NCBI GenBank assembly: GCA_900552245.1
Contig: URYY01000020.1
Span: forward strand, 1-20,965
Source: an uncultured Opitutales bacterium
GTDB lineage: Bacteria; Verrucomicrobiota; Verrucomicrobiia; Opitutales; Intestinicryptomonadaceae
Length of the DNA stretch: 20,965 nucleotides
Direction: 5' to 3'
Below the pieces are notes generated by a model, which worked only from the letters and a program-made list of their open reading frames with translations, was not told the DNA's origin and made no database searches. Below, piece after piece: positions 1 to 7,917 of the stretch. Position 1 is the first letter of the stretch, and each line of letters starts with the position of its first letter. The position numbers and the translations under genes were made by a program.

Positions 1-1386
1 CGCAAATTTTTAAAGAGCGACAATACGGAGGCCGCCCACATCTCAAAAACATGCAAGCTCTACGCGTTGGCAAGGCCCGATGTCAGCTTCTCGCTCACAG
101 AGGACGGCCGCAGAATCTTTGAATCGAAGCACGAGAGCAACTTGATTTCGCGGGTGGGAAAAATATTTGGAAGCGACATATCCGAAAAGCTAATCGAGCT
201 TAATCCCTACGAGGCTGCCGACATATCGCTAAGCGGAGCAGTCTCAAAACCGAATGAATCTTGGGCAAGCTCCAGAAATATCTACATTTTCATAAACGGC
301 CGCCCCGTAGATTTGAGGGCCGGATTTTCGGCTCTAAAAGAGGCCTACCAAAAGCTTGTTCCTCAGGGCAAGTATCCGGCTGCCTTTATATTTATAAAGA
401 TTAATCCGCGGCTTGTGGACGTAAATGTGCACCCCGCCAAGCGCGAAGTTAGGCTAAAGAATGAATTTGCGGTGCGCTCGGCAATATTGGCGGCACTCGT
501 GGACACTCTTGAAAATTACTCCATACGCGACGTTTCTCAGGCTCTGCCGCCCTGCAGCGCCTACCAATTCTCCGACGAGAAATACGAGGAAAGTCAAAAG
601 CTAAGGGAGATATTAGATTCAAACTTAAATTCGAGTCAATCTACCATAGGCAAGCCCCCGCATGAGCAGCCAATCGCGCCGAATGAAAACCTCGATTCAG
701 CCCAAATTGCCGCAAATATGGCGCTTAGAAACCTAGCGCTCAAGGCTCGCCAGAGCTCCTTAAAGATTGGGGAAGGCAAAAGTCAGGGCGATAGCGATAA
801 TCGCCCGAGCTCCTCTATAGGCTGGAAGTATCTCAGGCACTTTGCAAAAAGGTATGCGCTTTTTGAGACTCAGAATAACTCCCTTGTCATTCTCTCAATT
901 CCTGCGGCTTTCAAGCGCATAAATTACGAAAAAATTGTAAAGAATTTCGAGGGCCAGAGGGCAAAATCGCAGAGCTTGCTAATACCGGTAAACGTCGAGT
1001 TTGACAGATTAGACGATGAAATTTTTAAAAAGGCAATAGGCTATTTTGAGACTTGCGGCTTTGAGATAGAGCCCTTTGGCGAGCGCTTCTACCGCGTAAG
1101 TGCAGCTCCAACTTGGATAGAGTTTGGAGACATAGCGGATTTTGTGAGAGACTTCGTAGAGCGCGCGAAGGAAGAGGGCTTGGGCAAAAAGAGCCTGAGC
1201 GAGCAAAATTTTGCAAAACTTGCCGTCGAGATGTCGCGCGGAGTAAGGATTGTGGAGAGCGAGTTTTTCGCAAACTCCATTCTCGACGAATTATTTGCCT
1301 GCAAAAGCCCAATGTTCGCCCCGGACGGCAGGCGAACATGCAAAGAGATACTTGCCTCTGAAATTAAGTCCTTTTTTGGCGACTAA
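1..1386 (+). CDS. mutL: DNA mismatch repair protein MutL, 5'-truncated by the window edge
   Basis: This is the C-terminal two-thirds or so of MutL, the ATPase that couples MutS mismatch recognition to downstream repair. The reading frame is open from base 1, where the residues RKFLKSDNTEAAHI match the MutL family, so the TTG at 67 is internal and the true start lies upstream. The N-terminal GHKL ATPase motifs are therefore outside the window. The transducer domain is clear, with NGRPVD and the family motif VNVHPAKREVR at 421-453. A polar linker of about 100 residues follows, then the C-terminal dimerisation domain from about 830. That domain lacks the metal-binding endonuclease motifs: the place of DQHAxxExxxxE reads LSIPAAFKRINYE (892-930), and the place of CPHGRP reads APDGRR (1318-1335). 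It thus resembles the nuclease-less MutL of Escherichia coli. The family call is very secure; loss of nuclease activity is inferred from motifs. Confidence 0.95.
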   Translation, partial: RKFLKSDNTEAAHISKTCKLYALARPDVSFSLTEDGRRIFESKHESNLISRVGKIFGSDISEKLIELNPYEAADISLSGAVSKPNESWASSRNIYIFINGRPVDLRAGFSALKEAYQKLVPQGKYPAAFIFIKINPRLVDVNVHPAKREVRLKNEFAVRSAILAALVDTLENYSIRDVSQALPPCSAYQFSDEKYEESQKLREILDSNLNSSQSTIGKPPHEQPIAPNENLDSAQIAANMALRNLALKARQSSLKIGEGKSQGDSDNRPSSSIGWKYLRHFAKRYALFETQNNSLVILSIPAAFKRINYEKIVKNFEGQRAKSQSLLIPVNVEFDRLDDEIFKKAIGYFETCGFEIEPFGERFYRVSAAPTWIEFGDIADFVRDFVERAKEEGLGKKSLSEQNFAKLAVEMSRGVRIVESEFFANSILDELFACKSPMFAPDGRRTCKEILASEIKSFFGD

Positions 1387-1416
1387 AGCCCAATAGTATT
1401 TTTATATACTTTCTGG

Positions 1417-1446
1417 TTGACAAGAGCGCGTTCCAGATACTATCGT
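1417..1446 (+). promoter_or_regulatory. Putative sigma-70-type promoter for the ADP-ribosylglycohydrolase gene
   Basis: A perfect TTGACA at 1417-1422 is followed after 18 bp by TATCGT (1441-1446). An alternative -10 is TACTAT at 1438-1443 with a short 15-bp spacer. The predicted leader is about 50 nt and contains a small AAAGC-TTAG-GCTTT hairpin. The position, between the mutL stop and the next gene, suggests that gene is transcribed separately. The -35 is convincing; the -10 is only approximate. Confidence 0.45.
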
Positions 1447-1502
1447 GCTCGCGACAACGAAAGCTTAGGCTTTGAAAATTCAACCGAATAGAAAGGGCTT
1501 GT

Positions 1503-2546
1503 ATGTTAGGAGCAAAGGATAGAATGAAGGGTGCATGGTGGGGAGCGTTCGTTGCGGACGCGCTTTCAATGCCGGTCCACGGCTACGCCACGAGGGATTC
1601 CATAGAGAAGGACTACGGATACATATCCGACATGCAGGCGCCGAAGGAACCCTACCGGGATTTCGTGCTCGCAGGTTTTCCAACGTCTGAAATGCCAAAG
1701 GAGTTCGACTATATAGGCGATGAGCGAAGGCAGGATTGGACGCGCATTACAACCCACCCGCACAAGCATCTAAAGGCCGGAGAAAATACGCTGCCCATGC
1801 TGCTTGCTCTGCACCAAGCGATATCTATATCGGAATCCGACGGGTTTAACTTGGACGCATGGATGACCCGCTACAGGGCGGTCATGACATCGCCAAACGG
1901 GCATCGCGACACCTTCATACCTTCTATACACAGGCGCTACTTTGAAAATCTGGCAAAGGGCAAAGACCCTGAATCAAACGGCTGCCCCGACGCGCATATA
2001 AGCGACATAATAATATTTCTTCCGCTGATATTTACCGCCTATAAAAATCCGAAAAAAACGCATGAAGACTTGATGAAAGCAGTGCGCAATTTTTCAATAG
2101 GCGAGAATACGCTAAATACTACCCTCTTTCTAATGGAGGTATTCTTTCATATTTTCTCCGGGGTGAAGCTTGAGGACGCGCTGTATAAGAAGATGAATCC
2201 GGACCGCCACTACGCTCTCGCCTATCCCTACAGGCGCTGGATAAAAGCCGCAAACGACGACGAAAGCATGGCGCAGCAAATAGGAAGAACCGCAGAGCTA
2301 GACAAGGCCATAGTCTTATCTATTTACCTAGCCTTAAAGTACGGCGACGACTACGAGAGCGCAATAGTTGCAAACGCAAATATAGGCGGCGAAACCACCG
2401 GGCGCGGTGCGCTTATAGGCTCTCTCATTGCCGGGCAGTACGGCTCGCAATGCATACCCGCAAAGTGGGGCGACAAACTCGTATATTCAGGCGAAATTGC
2501 AGCCTGCGGGAACGCCCTTTTAAATTACGTATTTAAAAATATCTAA
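1503..2546 (+). CDS. ADP-ribosylglycohydrolase-family protein with altered metal-site motifs
   Basis: This 347-aa protein has the size and fold signature of the DraG/ARH family, which removes ADP-ribose from proteins or related substrates using two Mg ions. The family start is visible as GAWWGAFVADALSMPVHGY (residues 10-28), matching the usual GxxxGDAxGxPxE. The C-terminal signature is GGETTGRGALIGSLIAG (295-311), where most members have GGDTDT followed by the same helix. The early acidic motif, usually TDDT, reads GENT (93-96), and GENTL recurs at 200-204. Metal-coordinating Asp residues are therefore replaced by Glu, Asn or Thr, so the substrate or even catalysis may differ. The ATG at 1503 is preceded by a good ribosome-binding site, GAAAGGG. 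No signal peptide is visible, so the protein is probably cytoplasmic. The family call is secure; the activity is unknown. Confidence 0.82.
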   Translation: MLGAKDRMKGAWWGAFVADALSMPVHGYATRDSIEKDYGYISDMQAPKEPYRDFVLAGFPTSEMPKEFDYIGDERRQDWTRITTHPHKHLKAGENTLPMLLALHQAISISESDGFNLDAWMTRYRAVMTSPNGHRDTFIPSIHRRYFENLAKGKDPESNGCPDAHISDIIIFLPLIFTAYKNPKKTHEDLMKAVRNFSIGENTLNTTLFLMEVFFHIFSGVKLEDALYKKMNPDRHYALAYPYRRWIKAANDDESMAQQIGRTAELDKAIVLSIYLALKYGDDYESAIVANANIGGETTGRGALIGSLIAGQYGSQCIPAKWGDKLVYSGEIAACGNALLNYVFKNI

Positions 2547-2565
2547 TTCAAAAGCGAAAAATGAA

Positions 2566-2592
2566 AAAGGCTCAAAGAATTTTTGAGCCTTT
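2566..2592. terminator. Bidirectional intrinsic terminator
   Basis: A perfect 11-bp inverted repeat (AAAGGCTCAAA / TTTGAGCCTTT) encloses a 5-nt loop. It has an A-run on its left and T residues on its right. It sits between two convergent genes, the ADP-ribosylglycohydrolase-family gene and phoU, and can end transcription from both sides. Confidence 0.85.
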
Positions 2593-2623
2593 GCATTTAA
2601 CCAACTTTATACCCGAATAAAAA

Positions 2624-3322
2624 TTACTCTTCCTCTTCGTCAGCCCTCTTCATTTCCCTTATCGCGTTTTCGAGATTGTGGCGGACGATTATGCTGCGCT
2701 TCATATATATAATGTCCTCGGCAATATTTGTGCATAAATCTCCAATGCGCTCAAGGCTTTTGGATATGAGGAGGTAGTTCATCTGAAGCATGGCGCTGCG
2801 GGGGTTTTTATCTACAATTTCCCTGACTTTGCCGTAGCACTTCCTATTCTCGTTGTCTATGATTTCATCGTCGCGGCAAACGCCCAGTGCGAGGTGCTCG
2901 TCCTCTTCCAAGAACGAGTCTATTGCGCATTTTAGCATGTAAACGGCTCGCGAAGTTACAGTCTCAAAATCAAAGGGGACCTCTGATTTTTCCTCTGAGA
3001 CCATAAAGGGAATGCGCTTTGCGATATTGACCGCCACATCGCCTATGTGCTCGAGCTCGTTATTTATCTTTAGCACAGTAATTACCAAGCGCAAGTCGCT
3101 TGCGACAGGCTGGTGCAAGGCCAAGATTTTCAGGCACTCCTCCTCTATGTCAACTTCGGTCTTATCGATGTCGTAATCGCTTTTTACGACATCCTCGGCA
3201 AGCTTTACCGAAAGTTCTCTCAAAGCCTTTACGCTCTTTCGCACATTGGATTCAACAGCTATTGCCTCCCTTACGATTTGCGCCTTAAGCCTCTCCAAAT
3301 CTTTTCTCAAATGCGCGTTCAT
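2624..3322 (-). CDS. phoU: Phosphate transport regulator PhoU
   Basis: PhoU is a cytoplasmic protein that links the PstSCAB transporter to the PhoR kinase and holds the Pho regulon down when phosphate is plentiful. The 232-aa length is typical. Two PhoU three-helix repeats are visible, each with its signature: NNELEHIGDVAVNIA around residues 87-101 and SKSLERIGDLCTNIAED around 187-203. The acidic residues in these motifs belong to the family's metal-binding clusters. The C-terminus ends in an acidic tail (DEEEE). The start at 3322 is supported by a strong GGGAGG ribosome-binding site that lies inside the end of pstB. The gene starts one base after pstB and is the last gene of the pst operon, ending just before a bidirectional terminator. 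Assignment is secure. Confidence 0.96.
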   Translation of the reverse strand: MNAHLRKDLERLKAQIVREAIAVESNVRKSVKALRELSVKLAEDVVKSDYDIDKTEVDIEEECLKILALHQPVASDLRLVITVLKINNELEHIGDVAVNIAKRIPFMVSEEKSEVPFDFETVTSRAVYMLKCAIDSFLEEDEHLALGVCRDDEIIDNENRKCYGKVREIVDKNPRSAMLQMNYLLISKSLERIGDLCTNIAEDIIYMKRSIIVRHNLENAIREMKRADEEEE

Positions 3323-3323
3323 A

Positions 3324-4157
3324 TCAACCGAACCTCCCTGTTATGTAATCGTTTGTAGCCTGATTTTTTGGGTTTGTAAAGAGCGCGTCGGTGCGCCCGT
3401 ACTCTACGAGGTGCCCCTCGTAGAAGAATGCGGTGTAGTCTGAAACTCTAGCGGCCTGCTGCATATTGTGGGTCACTATAACGATTGTGTACTCGTTTGA
3501 AAGTTCAGAGATTAAATCCTCTATCCTCGATGTGGATTTCGGGTCTAGTGCGCTGCAAGGCTCGTCCATCAATAGAACTTCGGGCTTTATTGCGAGGGCG
3601 CGGGCTATGCATAGGCGCTGTTGCTGGCCGCCGGACATGCCGATGGCGTTTGAATTTAACCTGTCTTTGACCTCGTCCCAAAGGGCGGCTTTTCTCAGGG
3701 AAGTCTCGACGATTTCATCGAGCTTTGCCTTGCCCGGAGAGCCCTTGAGCCTCACGCCGTATGCGACGTTGTCGTATATGCTCTTTGGGAATGGATTTGG
3801 GCGCTGGAATACCATTCCTATTCTGCGCCGCAACTCCACTACGTCCAAGCGCTTGTGGTAAATATCCGCCCCGTCGAGCGCCAGGCAGCCGGTAGTCCTG
3901 CACGATTCCACCAAGTCGTTCATTCGGTTTATGCAGCGCAAGAATGTGCTCTTGCCGCAGCCGCTTGGACCTATAATAGCGGTAACCTTGCCCCTGCAAA
4001 TTCCCATATTTACGTTCTTTACGGCGTGAAATTTGCCGTAGTAAACGGAGAAATCAGTAGCGCTTATTACATTGTCAAAGACCTCGGGCTTCGACTCCTT
4101 TAAGGGCTTAGTTTGTTCGGAATTTTTCATTTTACTTATTTCGATTGTAGCAGTCAT
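3324..4157 (-). CDS. pstB: Phosphate ABC transporter ATP-binding protein PstB
   Basis: PstB is the cytoplasmic ATPase of the high-affinity phosphate importer PstSCAB. Visible motifs in order are Walker A GPSGCGKST, a Q-loop in VFQRPNPFP, the ABC signature MSGGQQQRLCIARAL, Walker B VLLMDEP followed by the D-loop SALDP, and the H-loop in IVIVTHNMQQ. The start is taken as the ATG at 4157, which overlaps the pstA stop by one base (TAATG) and has an AGGAAG sequence upstream. The frame stays open to an ATG at 4313, but those extra 52 codons overlap pstA and do not look like PstB. The resulting 277 aa is slightly longer than the usual 250-260 because of a Lys/Glu-rich N-terminal tail of about 30 residues. 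It is tightly coupled to pstA upstream and phoU downstream. Assignment is secure. Confidence 0.96.
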   Translation of the reverse strand: MTATIEISKMKNSEQTKPLKESKPEVFDNVISATDFSVYYGKFHAVKNVNMGICRGKVTAIIGPSGCGKSTFLRCINRMNDLVESCRTTGCLALDGADIYHKRLDVVELRRRIGMVFQRPNPFPKSIYDNVAYGVRLKGSPGKAKLDEIVETSLRKAALWDEVKDRLNSNAIGMSGGQQQRLCIARALAIKPEVLLMDEPCSALDPKSTSRIEDLISELSNEYTIVIVTHNMQQAARVSDYTAFFYEGHLVEYGRTDALFTNPKNQATNDYITGRFG

Positions 4158-5863
4158 TACGATTTCAACTTCCTTTGAAGGCGCGCGCGCATCAAGATTG
4201 CGGCGAGATTTAAACCAAGTACGATGACAATTAGAGTAAGAACCATTCCATATTGAACGTGCGCTACTCTCTCCGCCATTTCGTGCTCGGAGCAAATATT
4301 GTAAATATTCCACGGCAAGGCGGGGCTTGGCTGGCTAAATATTTCGCTTATTCCAAGAGCCGCCCCAGTGCTCGTTGCAGCTGTAAATATAATTGGAGCG
4401 GTTTCGCCGGCAGCTCTGCCCATTGAAATTATGATGCCAGTAAACATGGCCGGCAGCGACGCGGGCAGTATGACCGTGCAGATAGACTTCCACTTGCTCG
4501 CGCCCAAGCCCAAAGAGGCCTCCCTGTAAGATTGCGGAACTGCTTTCAAAGCCTCCTCGCAAGAGCGGATTATCGTGGGCAGGATAAGCAGGGCAAGAGT
4601 TATGCAACCGGCTATAACGCTTTTGCCGTCCGAAATCTTTACGGTGTTTATCAAAAAGGCCAAGCCGAATAGACCGAATACTATGGAGGGAACGCCCGCT
4701 AGAGTGCCCACGCAGGCTCTCAAAACCTCGATTAGCTTTCCCTGTTTTGCGTATTCGGAAAAGTATATGGCCGCTATTATACCCAGTGGAGCCGCTATCA
4801 GCATGGCACCCATTGTCAGGTAGAATGTGCCCAGTATCATAGGATAAATCCCTCCGAATATATTTGAGTCGAAGGGCGAATCGAAGAAGAAGCCCCAGTA
4901 AACGGTGTAGCGCGGCAGTAGCATCTTTTCCAAATTGTCCCTTATGTAGAGCAGGATTTCCTCAACTGCCGTGGATTTAAAATATTCGAGAGTATTAACT
5001 CTCTTTGAAATCTCGCCGCCCTCGGGAGTGCGCTCAACTATCGAAATTTGCATTATGTCATCTCGGAACACCTTCTCTGCCATATCCCAGCGCGGCTGCC
5101 CGTACTTTTGGCGCATCAGATTCTTAGACTGTTTTTCCTCGGCATTCTGCGGGCCCAAAAGCTCCTCTATGCCTTTTTTAAGCTCCATGTAGGATTTGTT
5201 CTTAAACTCCAGCCCGTCGCGCGCCGAGGCCATTGCATCTAGAGGATACTGCGATAGCCATCTGCGAAGAGAGCTCTTTTTCAAAAGTCCAAGCTCTGAA
5301 AATTCCGAGTTAACAAGCTTCTTTAATTCTGCCGCAAAAGAGTCAGACTCGCTCTTTAGCACATCTACTAGCGCAAAGCTCGTTCCATTTTTATCCGAGT
5401 TTTTGCAAAGCAACTCAACCTCCTTCACAAAGGGCTCAAAGATTTCCCTCGATAGCGATTTTAGCGCCTCTATGCGCTCCGATTGCTCAAGCTTAAAAAT
5501 CTCGCCGATTTTTTGCTTTGAACCTTTTACGCTTGAAAATGCTGCAAGCCTATACTCGTCAAGCTCCCCCAAAAGTTTCCCGCTATTTTTCGGGTGCTCG
5601 TACTCCCTCATCATGTCGTACAGCTTTAGGCGCGCCGTATCAGCCTCCAATATTCTGCTTTTTTCAGATGCGCTTAGAGTTGCGTCCAAGTTTTCGCTCA
5701 AAAATTTAAAATGCTCTACGGTCGCCCTGAATACGAATGCGTTTACCCCGTTTACCACAATCGGTATCAGAAATACGCATACGATTATAGCCATAAAGGC
5801 GAGTGAAGAATAAGCGACAGCGTTAAACGATTTATCTAAAACTTTTCTTGTAGAGTTTTTCAT
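4157..5863 (-). CDS. pstA: Phosphate ABC transporter permease PstA with a large periplasmic insertion
   Basis: PstA is one of two inner-membrane permease subunits of the phosphate importer. The C-terminal permease core (about residues 337-568) contains the expected membrane segments and the cytoplasmic EAA loop YREASLGLGASKWKS (446-460) that contacts PstB, followed by the typical GRAAGETAPI. A single membrane helix lies at about 17-40. Between it and the core are about 295 mostly polar, helix-rich residues, predicted to face the periplasm. The E. coli protein is about 300 aa in total, so this one (568 aa) is nearly twice as long. Extended PstA proteins with extra N-terminal domains are known in other bacteria, but I cannot assign this insert to a named domain. 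The start at 5863 is preferred because GGCAGG precedes it and pstC ends two bases earlier; an in-frame ATG at 5896 would overlap pstC. Confidence 0.93.
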   Translation of the reverse strand: MKNSTRKVLDKSFNAVAYSSLAFMAIIVCVFLIPIVVNGVNAFVFRATVEHFKFLSENLDATLSASEKSRILEADTARLKLYDMMREYEHPKNSGKLLGELDEYRLAAFSSVKGSKQKIGEIFKLEQSERIEALKSLSREIFEPFVKEVELLCKNSDKNGTSFALVDVLKSESDSFAAELKKLVNSEFSELGLLKKSSLRRWLSQYPLDAMASARDGLEFKNKSYMELKKGIEELLGPQNAEEKQSKNLMRQKYGQPRWDMAEKVFRDDIMQISIVERTPEGGEISKRVNTLEYFKSTAVEEILLYIRDNLEKMLLPRYTVYWGFFFDSPFDSNIFGGIYPMILGTFYLTMGAMLIAAPLGIIAAIYFSEYAKQGKLIEVLRACVGTLAGVPSIVFGLFGLAFLINTVKISDGKSVIAGCITLALLILPTIIRSCEEALKAVPQSYREASLGLGASKWKSICTVILPASLPAMFTGIIISMGRAAGETAPIIFTAATSTGAALGISEIFSQPSPALPWNIYNICSEHEMAERVAHVQYGMVLTLIVIVLGLNLAAILMRARLQRKLKS

Positions 5864-5864
5864 A

Positions 5865-7001
5865 CTACCTGCCCTTTCTATTAAAGCCCCTAGCAACCCA
5901 CGAGCTTGCGCCGTTTAAAATGAGGCCACCAATTAAGAGGCAGAAGCTCATGGCAAACAAAACGTGGTATCTGGCCGAGCCCGTGCTCTGGTCGGCTTCG
6001 CCCATCTCACCGGCAATCGTCGCCGTCAAGGTGCGCACAGGTTCAAGGAAGTTGTAGAACGGCTCGGGAATTTTAAGGGCGTTTCCGCTCGCCATCCAAA
6101 CTACCATAGTTTCGCCCATAACGCGCATAAATCCCAGTATCACGGCAACGCTTATGCCGCTTTTTGCGCAGGGCAAAATCACTTTAAAGATTGTCTCAAA
6201 GCGCGTAGCGCCCAAGGCCAAGGAACCCTCGCGCATATCGCGGCCCACCGCGCTCAGAGCGTCCTGAGAGATACTTACAATCGTAGGAAGCGCCATAATC
6301 GCAAGTATCATTGAAGCGTTTAAGGCGTTTGTGCCGCTTGAAATTTCGAGATTGAACAAGCTGTAGGCGATTTCCACAGAGGCCGCCAAAAGCAGGGCCA
6401 CAAAGCCGTACTTAAAGGCCCTCAGCGCCCCGGATTTTTTTATGAATCTGCCGCCCCAAAGCTCGGCTATCGCAGAGCCAAAAATTATCGAAAATGGCAG
6501 CGCGCAAATTAAAAACACAACACTTAAAAGAGCTCCGCCGTGGCTTTGCAAAATTGGAGAGAAAATCACCAGTGCAAAAAATCCGTACGCAACCGATGGA
6601 ATCGCCGCAAGCAACTCTACGACAGGTTTGAAGATTTGGGATACCGAAGGCTTTACGATTTCATTTAGGCATACCGCAACTATAATTCCCAATGGCACCG
6701 CTACAAGGCAGGCCCCGAAAGTGACCATTATTGTTCCGTAGAATATGGCCAAGGCGCCGAAGTGCGGATTGTCGGAATTTGACGGAGACCAATTTGTGCT
6801 TGTGAAGAACTCCTTCACGTATCCCAAGTTTTCAAAAAAAGGCAGGGCCTCTTTTGCTATAAAAAACAGTATAAAAACTATCGCCACAGTCGGAATCGCG
6901 GTGACAGTAAATAGCGCAGCCCGCCCCAAGCGCTCGGAAAGCGAGCGGAAGAAGCTGTTGTGCCTATCCATTATAAGCGGATTTTTTTTATCGTTTTTCA
7001 T
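5865..7001 (-). CDS. pstC: Phosphate ABC transporter permease PstC
   Basis: PstC is the second inner-membrane permease of the PstSCAB importer. The 378-aa protein has an N-terminal membrane helix (about residues 27-48), a short periplasmic stretch with NWSPSNSDNPHFGALAIFYGT, and then the binding-protein-dependent permease core. The EAA loop that docks on PstB is visible as DMREGSLALGATRFETIFKV, followed by the FMRVMGETMVV segment typical of PstC. It is somewhat longer than the E. coli protein (about 320 aa), partly through an extra hydrophobic segment after the Lys/Arg-rich loop in mid-protein. The start at 7001 is the first ATG; a second at 6971 (MDRHNS) is possible. It lies between pstS and pstA, and pstA follows with no gap, consistent with co-transcription. 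Assignment is secure. Confidence 0.95.
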   Translation of the reverse strand: MKNDKKNPLIMDRHNSFFRSLSERLGRAALFTVTAIPTVAIVFILFFIAKEALPFFENLGYVKEFFTSTNWSPSNSDNPHFGALAIFYGTIMVTFGACLVAVPLGIIVAVCLNEIVKPSVSQIFKPVVELLAAIPSVAYGFFALVIFSPILQSHGGALLSVVFLICALPFSIIFGSAIAELWGGRFIKKSGALRAFKYGFVALLLAASVEIAYSLFNLEISSGTNALNASMILAIMALPTIVSISQDALSAVGRDMREGSLALGATRFETIFKVILPCAKSGISVAVILGFMRVMGETMVVWMASGNALKIPEPFYNFLEPVRTLTATIAGEMGEADQSTGSARYHVLFAMSFCLLIGGLILNGASSWVARGFNRKGR

Positions 7002-7056
7002 ATTAAAAGAGACCTGCCTTAGCCCTATATATACATTCTAACAACAAACCCTAAAT

Positions 7057-7890
7057 CTATTCGCAGACCGGGATAAAACCTAAATCAGATATAATTTCCC
7101 TACCTTCCTTTGACAGATGCAAAGTTGTGAAATTATATATGTTTCCACCCATCTTAGGATAGCCGTTTGTGAACATGAAAAGCGGCCTTGAAATGGGATA
7201 TTTGCCGGTAGAAATATTCTTTGCGCTAGGCAGAATTCCGTCGATTGAAAGCGGCTTTACCGTGCTGTCTGCAAAGCCCAAGCCAACGTAGGCTATCGCG
7301 CCCTTCGTCGAGTTTACGCGCGTTCTGGCCTGCCCGTTTGAACCGACGTACTCGGCCTCCTTGGTAACGGGCTTTTTCTGCAGGACCAATTCGTTGAAAG
7401 TCTCGTAAGTTCCGCTGTTTGTATCGCGCGAGACTATTACGATCTTCATATCGTCGCCACCAAGCTCCTTCCAGTTTGTAATCTTGCCCTGGTATATGTC
7501 TGAGACCTGCTGCAAGGTCAGCGCGCTAACCTTGTTTTCTGGGTTTACTATGACTGCCAGCCCGTCGTATGCCACGACGTGCGCCACGGGCAAAACTCCC
7601 TTTTCAATGCAGCTTTTAAACTCGCTTGCCTTCATAAAGCGCGAGAGATTTGCAATGTTGCAGGCTCCGTTCATGAGGCTCTTTACGCCGTTGCCGCTGC
7701 CGGATTCGCTTATTGTTATATTTACATCCGGATTGGTCTCCTTGTAAAAGTCGGCGAAGGACTTGGCAATCGGGCCCACTGTCGTGGAACCGTCTATTAC
7801 TATTTTTTCCTCGGCAAAGGCGCACGATAGCGCGCCAAGTACCGCTATTAGTGATATTCTCTTTATGCTGTTTAGTATTCTTAATTTCAT
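7057..7890 (-). CDS. pstS: Periplasmic phosphate-binding protein PstS
   Basis: PstS binds inorganic phosphate in the periplasm and delivers it to PstCA. The 277-aa sequence starts with a signal peptide (basic residues, hydrophobic core, likely cut after SCAFA, about residue 26). Phosphate-contacting segments of the family are visible: DGSTTVGP near the mature N-terminus, SESGSGNGVKSL, and the SRDTNSGTYETF loop. The upstream sequence AAAGGAAAA is a good ribosome-binding site. A cysteine near the cleavage site (ALSC) does not fit a lipobox well, so a soluble periplasmic form is more likely than a lipoprotein. The gene follows the porin gene by only 27 bp and precedes pstC by 55 bp, so the outer-membrane and inner-membrane parts of phosphate uptake appear to share one operon. 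Confidence 0.94.
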   Translation of the reverse strand: MKLRILNSIKRISLIAVLGALSCAFAEEKIVIDGSTTVGPIAKSFADFYKETNPDVNITISESGSGNGVKSLMNGACNIANLSRFMKASEFKSCIEKGVLPVAHVVAYDGLAVIVNPENKVSALTLQQVSDIYQGKITNWKELGGDDMKIVIVSRDTNSGTYETFNELVLQKKPVTKEAEYVGSNGQARTRVNSTKGAIAYVGLGFADSTVKPLSIDGILPSAKNISTGKYPISRPLFMFTNGYPKMGGNIYNFTTLHLSKEGREIISDLGFIPVCE

Positions 7891-7917
7891 AAAAATTTTC
7901 CTTTTAAATTAGAGTTT

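Noticed and set aside
3466..3861. 131-codon plus-strand ORF opposite pstB
   Set aside because: It is a frame shadow of the strongly conserved PstB coding sequence.
4158..4313. N-terminal extension of PstB to an upstream ATG at 4313
   Set aside because: The 52 extra residues overlap pstA in another frame and do not resemble PstB; the ATG at 4157 overlaps the pstA stop and has a ribosome-binding sequence.
5196..5813. 205-codon plus-strand ORF inside pstA
   Set aside because: It is antisense to the Ser/Glu/Lys-rich PstA insertion, its Ser/Phe-rich composition mirrors that codon bias, and it has no recognisable domain.
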